DNA of 64,000 nucleotides, taken from IMG/VR virus record IMGVR_UViG_3300042391_000634, positions 124,001-188,000 of that record; one strand, 5' to 3'. Numbering within the stretch: the stretch's first letter is position 1; the number at the start of each line of letters is the position of its first letter. A program made the position numbers and the translations under genes. A model generated the notes under the pieces. It did not search any database and was not told the DNA's origin. It was given only the letters and a program-made list of their open reading frames with translations. Below, piece after piece: positions 63,301-64,000 of the stretch. The DNA is from a virus.

Positions 63301-63748
63301 TAGTGACCCATATATGTTATTACCAATGACAAATAATTTTTCAGGTAAAACGGTAACAGGATTAGACCTTGTTAGTTCTATTGAATTTAATGTCATTTCC
63401 GCAAACGATAAAAACCCATCATACGATGGTGAATACCCTGGTTTTAGTTATTTATATGTTCCAGGTTGGAACGAGATTGATGAACCAACATCAGGGACGT
63501 TATATATAAGAGTTGGACCTGCTGAATATAACTCACCCGATAGTTTAGTAGTTAATGGTTGGCAAACAATATCATGGAACACAAGTGTGGATATAATTTT
63601 ACCATATAGAAAAGATTATTACGATGGAAATAAACAAATACTTTCAACCCCATTCCAATTTTATTTTGGATTAAATGCGGGTAAAACGGGTATGGATAAA
63701 TTTATTGACCTATTCGGTCCTAATGGGGCATTCCCAACTGCAGAATAA
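60356..63748 (+). CDS. Large baseplate wedge protein with carboxypeptidase-regulatory-like domain (gp7 position)
   Basis: 1130 residues; T4 gp7 is 1032. Residues about 50-170 (VCGRITANNGFGVGNARVSI ... YTVKTNSAGDFMIWGVPTGN, QTIHVDVDLSDIGCF) have the CarboxypepD_reg-like beta fold common in Bacteroidota surface proteins. A hydrophobic helical part (FTLLIADFLLLLDYAVKFVT, about 485-515) and a Cys cluster (FPECEECDGSNTGNC, about 555) follow. The position after gp25 and gp6 fits gp7. It overlaps the next start in a TAATG junction. Confidence 0.62.
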   Translation: MIQKHRISTDIGKDQKITVELKQDFDVLEILSLKFSQQDIYTSICSDYGVVCGRITANNGFGVGNARVSIFIPLDTEDEDDPVISKLYPYKEVTDKDDSNYRYNLLPSRQQHGGHAATGTFPDQSDILTREEVLEVYEKYYKYTVKTNSAGDFMIWGVPTGNQTIHVDVDLSDIGCFSLRPNDFIRQGVGLDAFKNKYSFKASEDINSLPQIITFDKIIEVYPFWGNEDICEIGITRSDFDLTEKGVKIQPKAHLIGGIYTDSGKNAINKSCTPRRKMGRKCDMVAKSGKIEAIRFLPIKDELNRPYLEYVELNEDIPDDGGFVLPLEMNMDYVYTNEFGENEITNDPNKGIPTSACYRLRINLNDNGLSRVRANADYLIPNIREYSNDIDSSYYFGTEYSGYPSGAQSLILNNEGGEFYPQDYFYRFNYNKVYTLSEFHSHYIGNDILGRPGFANITDLHPSEEEDCGDKLTPPSNFGYKNYSFTLLIADFLLLLDYAVKFVTLQALNFLVKDVLGPFAELLIDIGLTKGAGRRLRRTVSLLQINNTTNLQLINFPECEECDGSNTGNCTMYDNVYDDNLATGYFIDNGLGGRTYVANITVGQTIVGVLLAGDSTYVRRSQPTYAGDPNIRDMEGEVWYLQALPLSHRSEFSNGVFTVVPGTQTTSRLTQILKEYYKRKRVGKMFCGGIVNYGFIDNWLSGSLYFLQFKVKGLSSGVETSIRYCRDLVRFVGNGVNRFYYRSAPFNGSNFTSVKHPTTFVDLGPRDEFIKEICVDSTLDPNCSVSRSIGATSYQDMGELIGLAINYRMDVAGVNGNLDIFFDNKGFSSKVSLPKVLDGDILQLLSINNEVGIKQFDLQSSRYVGYQFNYLDPEEYPEFFKVNGDWGPLPVTFELDEDDGERVRLCLNEPTHLGYTGNVVQGRLTESSQRIPFYLWDKGGPGFGPSGINQNNQSWDYGTLQVQPLQGMTYGYNIPHTSPNDDSDPYMLLPMTNNFSGKTVTGLDLVSSIEFNVISANDKNPSYDGEYPGFSYLYVPGWNEIDEPTSGTLYIRVGPAEYNSPDSLVVNGWQTISWNTSVDIILPYRKDYYDGNKQILSTPFQFYFGLNAGKTGMDKFIDLFGPNGAFPTAE

Positions 63749-64000
63749 TGGAAAAGAAAGAAATATTATTACCGAGTAAAAGATACTTTAAGGCAGAAGA
63801 ACAAGATTTAAATCTTAGTGTTAAGTTAGATAATGATGAAACATTATTAAGAGAGGGAGATAAAGACATAGTATTAAATTTATCTGAATTATTTGATGAT
63901 GAAAGAAATGAATCAATTAATTATAAAATTTACGGTAAAATAAAAATGGTATTTAGAAACATGTATTCTGGATATACAGATTATACCCCTCTATTAAAAA
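63748..64000 (+). CDS. Unknown structural-type protein (3' partial)
   Basis: 84 codons are visible, open to the right edge. It begins MEKKEILLPSKRYFKAEEQD with an acidic LREGDKDIVLNLSELFDDER stretch. The ATG overlaps the previous stop by one base, so it belongs to the baseplate wedge transcript. A gp8- or gp10-like role is possible by position, but no motif supports it. Confidence 0.55.
   Translation, partial: MEKKEILLPSKRYFKAEEQDLNLSVKLDNDETLLREGDKDIVLNLSELFDDERNESINYKIYGKIKMVFRNMYSGYTDYTPLLK

Overview
The window is a gene-dense, AT-rich stretch of a large T4-like contractile-tailed bacteriophage (myovirus). The virion and replication genes are recognisable T4-family members: gp22 scaffold, gp23 capsid, gp13-, gp15-, gp18-, gp19-, gp26-, gp29-, gp53-, gp25- and gp6-like proteins, gp32, UvsX, gp41, a gp43-type family B polymerase and a gp55-like sigma factor. 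Several signs point to a Bacteroidota (Flavobacteria-like) host. Shine-Dalgarno sequences are nearly absent, leaders are A/T-rich, one promoter matches the Bacteroidota TAnnTTTG type (2796-2829), a small gene resembles the DUF4494 family seen in that phylum, and a carboxypeptidase-regulatory-like domain is present. No integrase, insertion sequence, rRNA, CRISPR array or convincing tRNA is visible. The lytic lifestyle is inferred.

Layout. 1-3140 (+): scaffold, major capsid protein, a terminator and a SAP-like small protein. 3141-19337 (-): a long leftward block with two small head-type proteins, baseplate/tail proteins including a gp5-like OB-fold hub, the late sigma factor, three glycosyltransferases, a HAD-like protein, PhoH, dUTPase, and a group of poorly known proteins (WYL-like domain, 49-residue repeat protein, others). 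19391-25682 (+): fibre/adhesin-like proteins, a BppU-like protein, a degenerate nuclease-like protein and DNA polymerase. 25679-30753: mixed strands with a gp13-like neck protein (-), an SNF2-type helicase (-), neck/tail completion proteins (+) and a short ribbon-helix-helix-like gene (-) too small for usual ORF cutoffs. 30870-49940 (+): sheath, tube, gp26-like hub protein with an overlapping small frame, tape measure, two giant baseplate proteins around gp53, then head-type and Dps-like small proteins. 50041-57927 (+): gp32, uvsX, 5'-3' exonuclease, gp41, nrdB, nrdA, thioredoxin. 58015-64000 (+): baseplate wedge genes gp25, gp6, a 1130-residue wedge protein and the start of another gene.

How it works together. 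The gp32-uvsX-exonuclease-gp41-nrdBA-trx cluster with the polymerase and SNF2 helicase supplies replication, recombination and dNTPs. The gp55-like factor should direct late transcription. An 8-base sequence TATTTAT(A/T) lies 3-38 bases upstream of 19 starts on both strands, nearly all structural or unknown genes, and is absent from the replication genes. It is the best candidate late control element, and its closeness to many ATGs suggests leaderless or very short-leader mRNAs. In the head genes, the capsid protein has a T4-style prohead-protease site (LINE|AAV, after residue 60), and several unknown small proteins carry N-terminal peptides ending in the same I/L-x-E motif. This suggests a set of capsid-targeted internal proteins.
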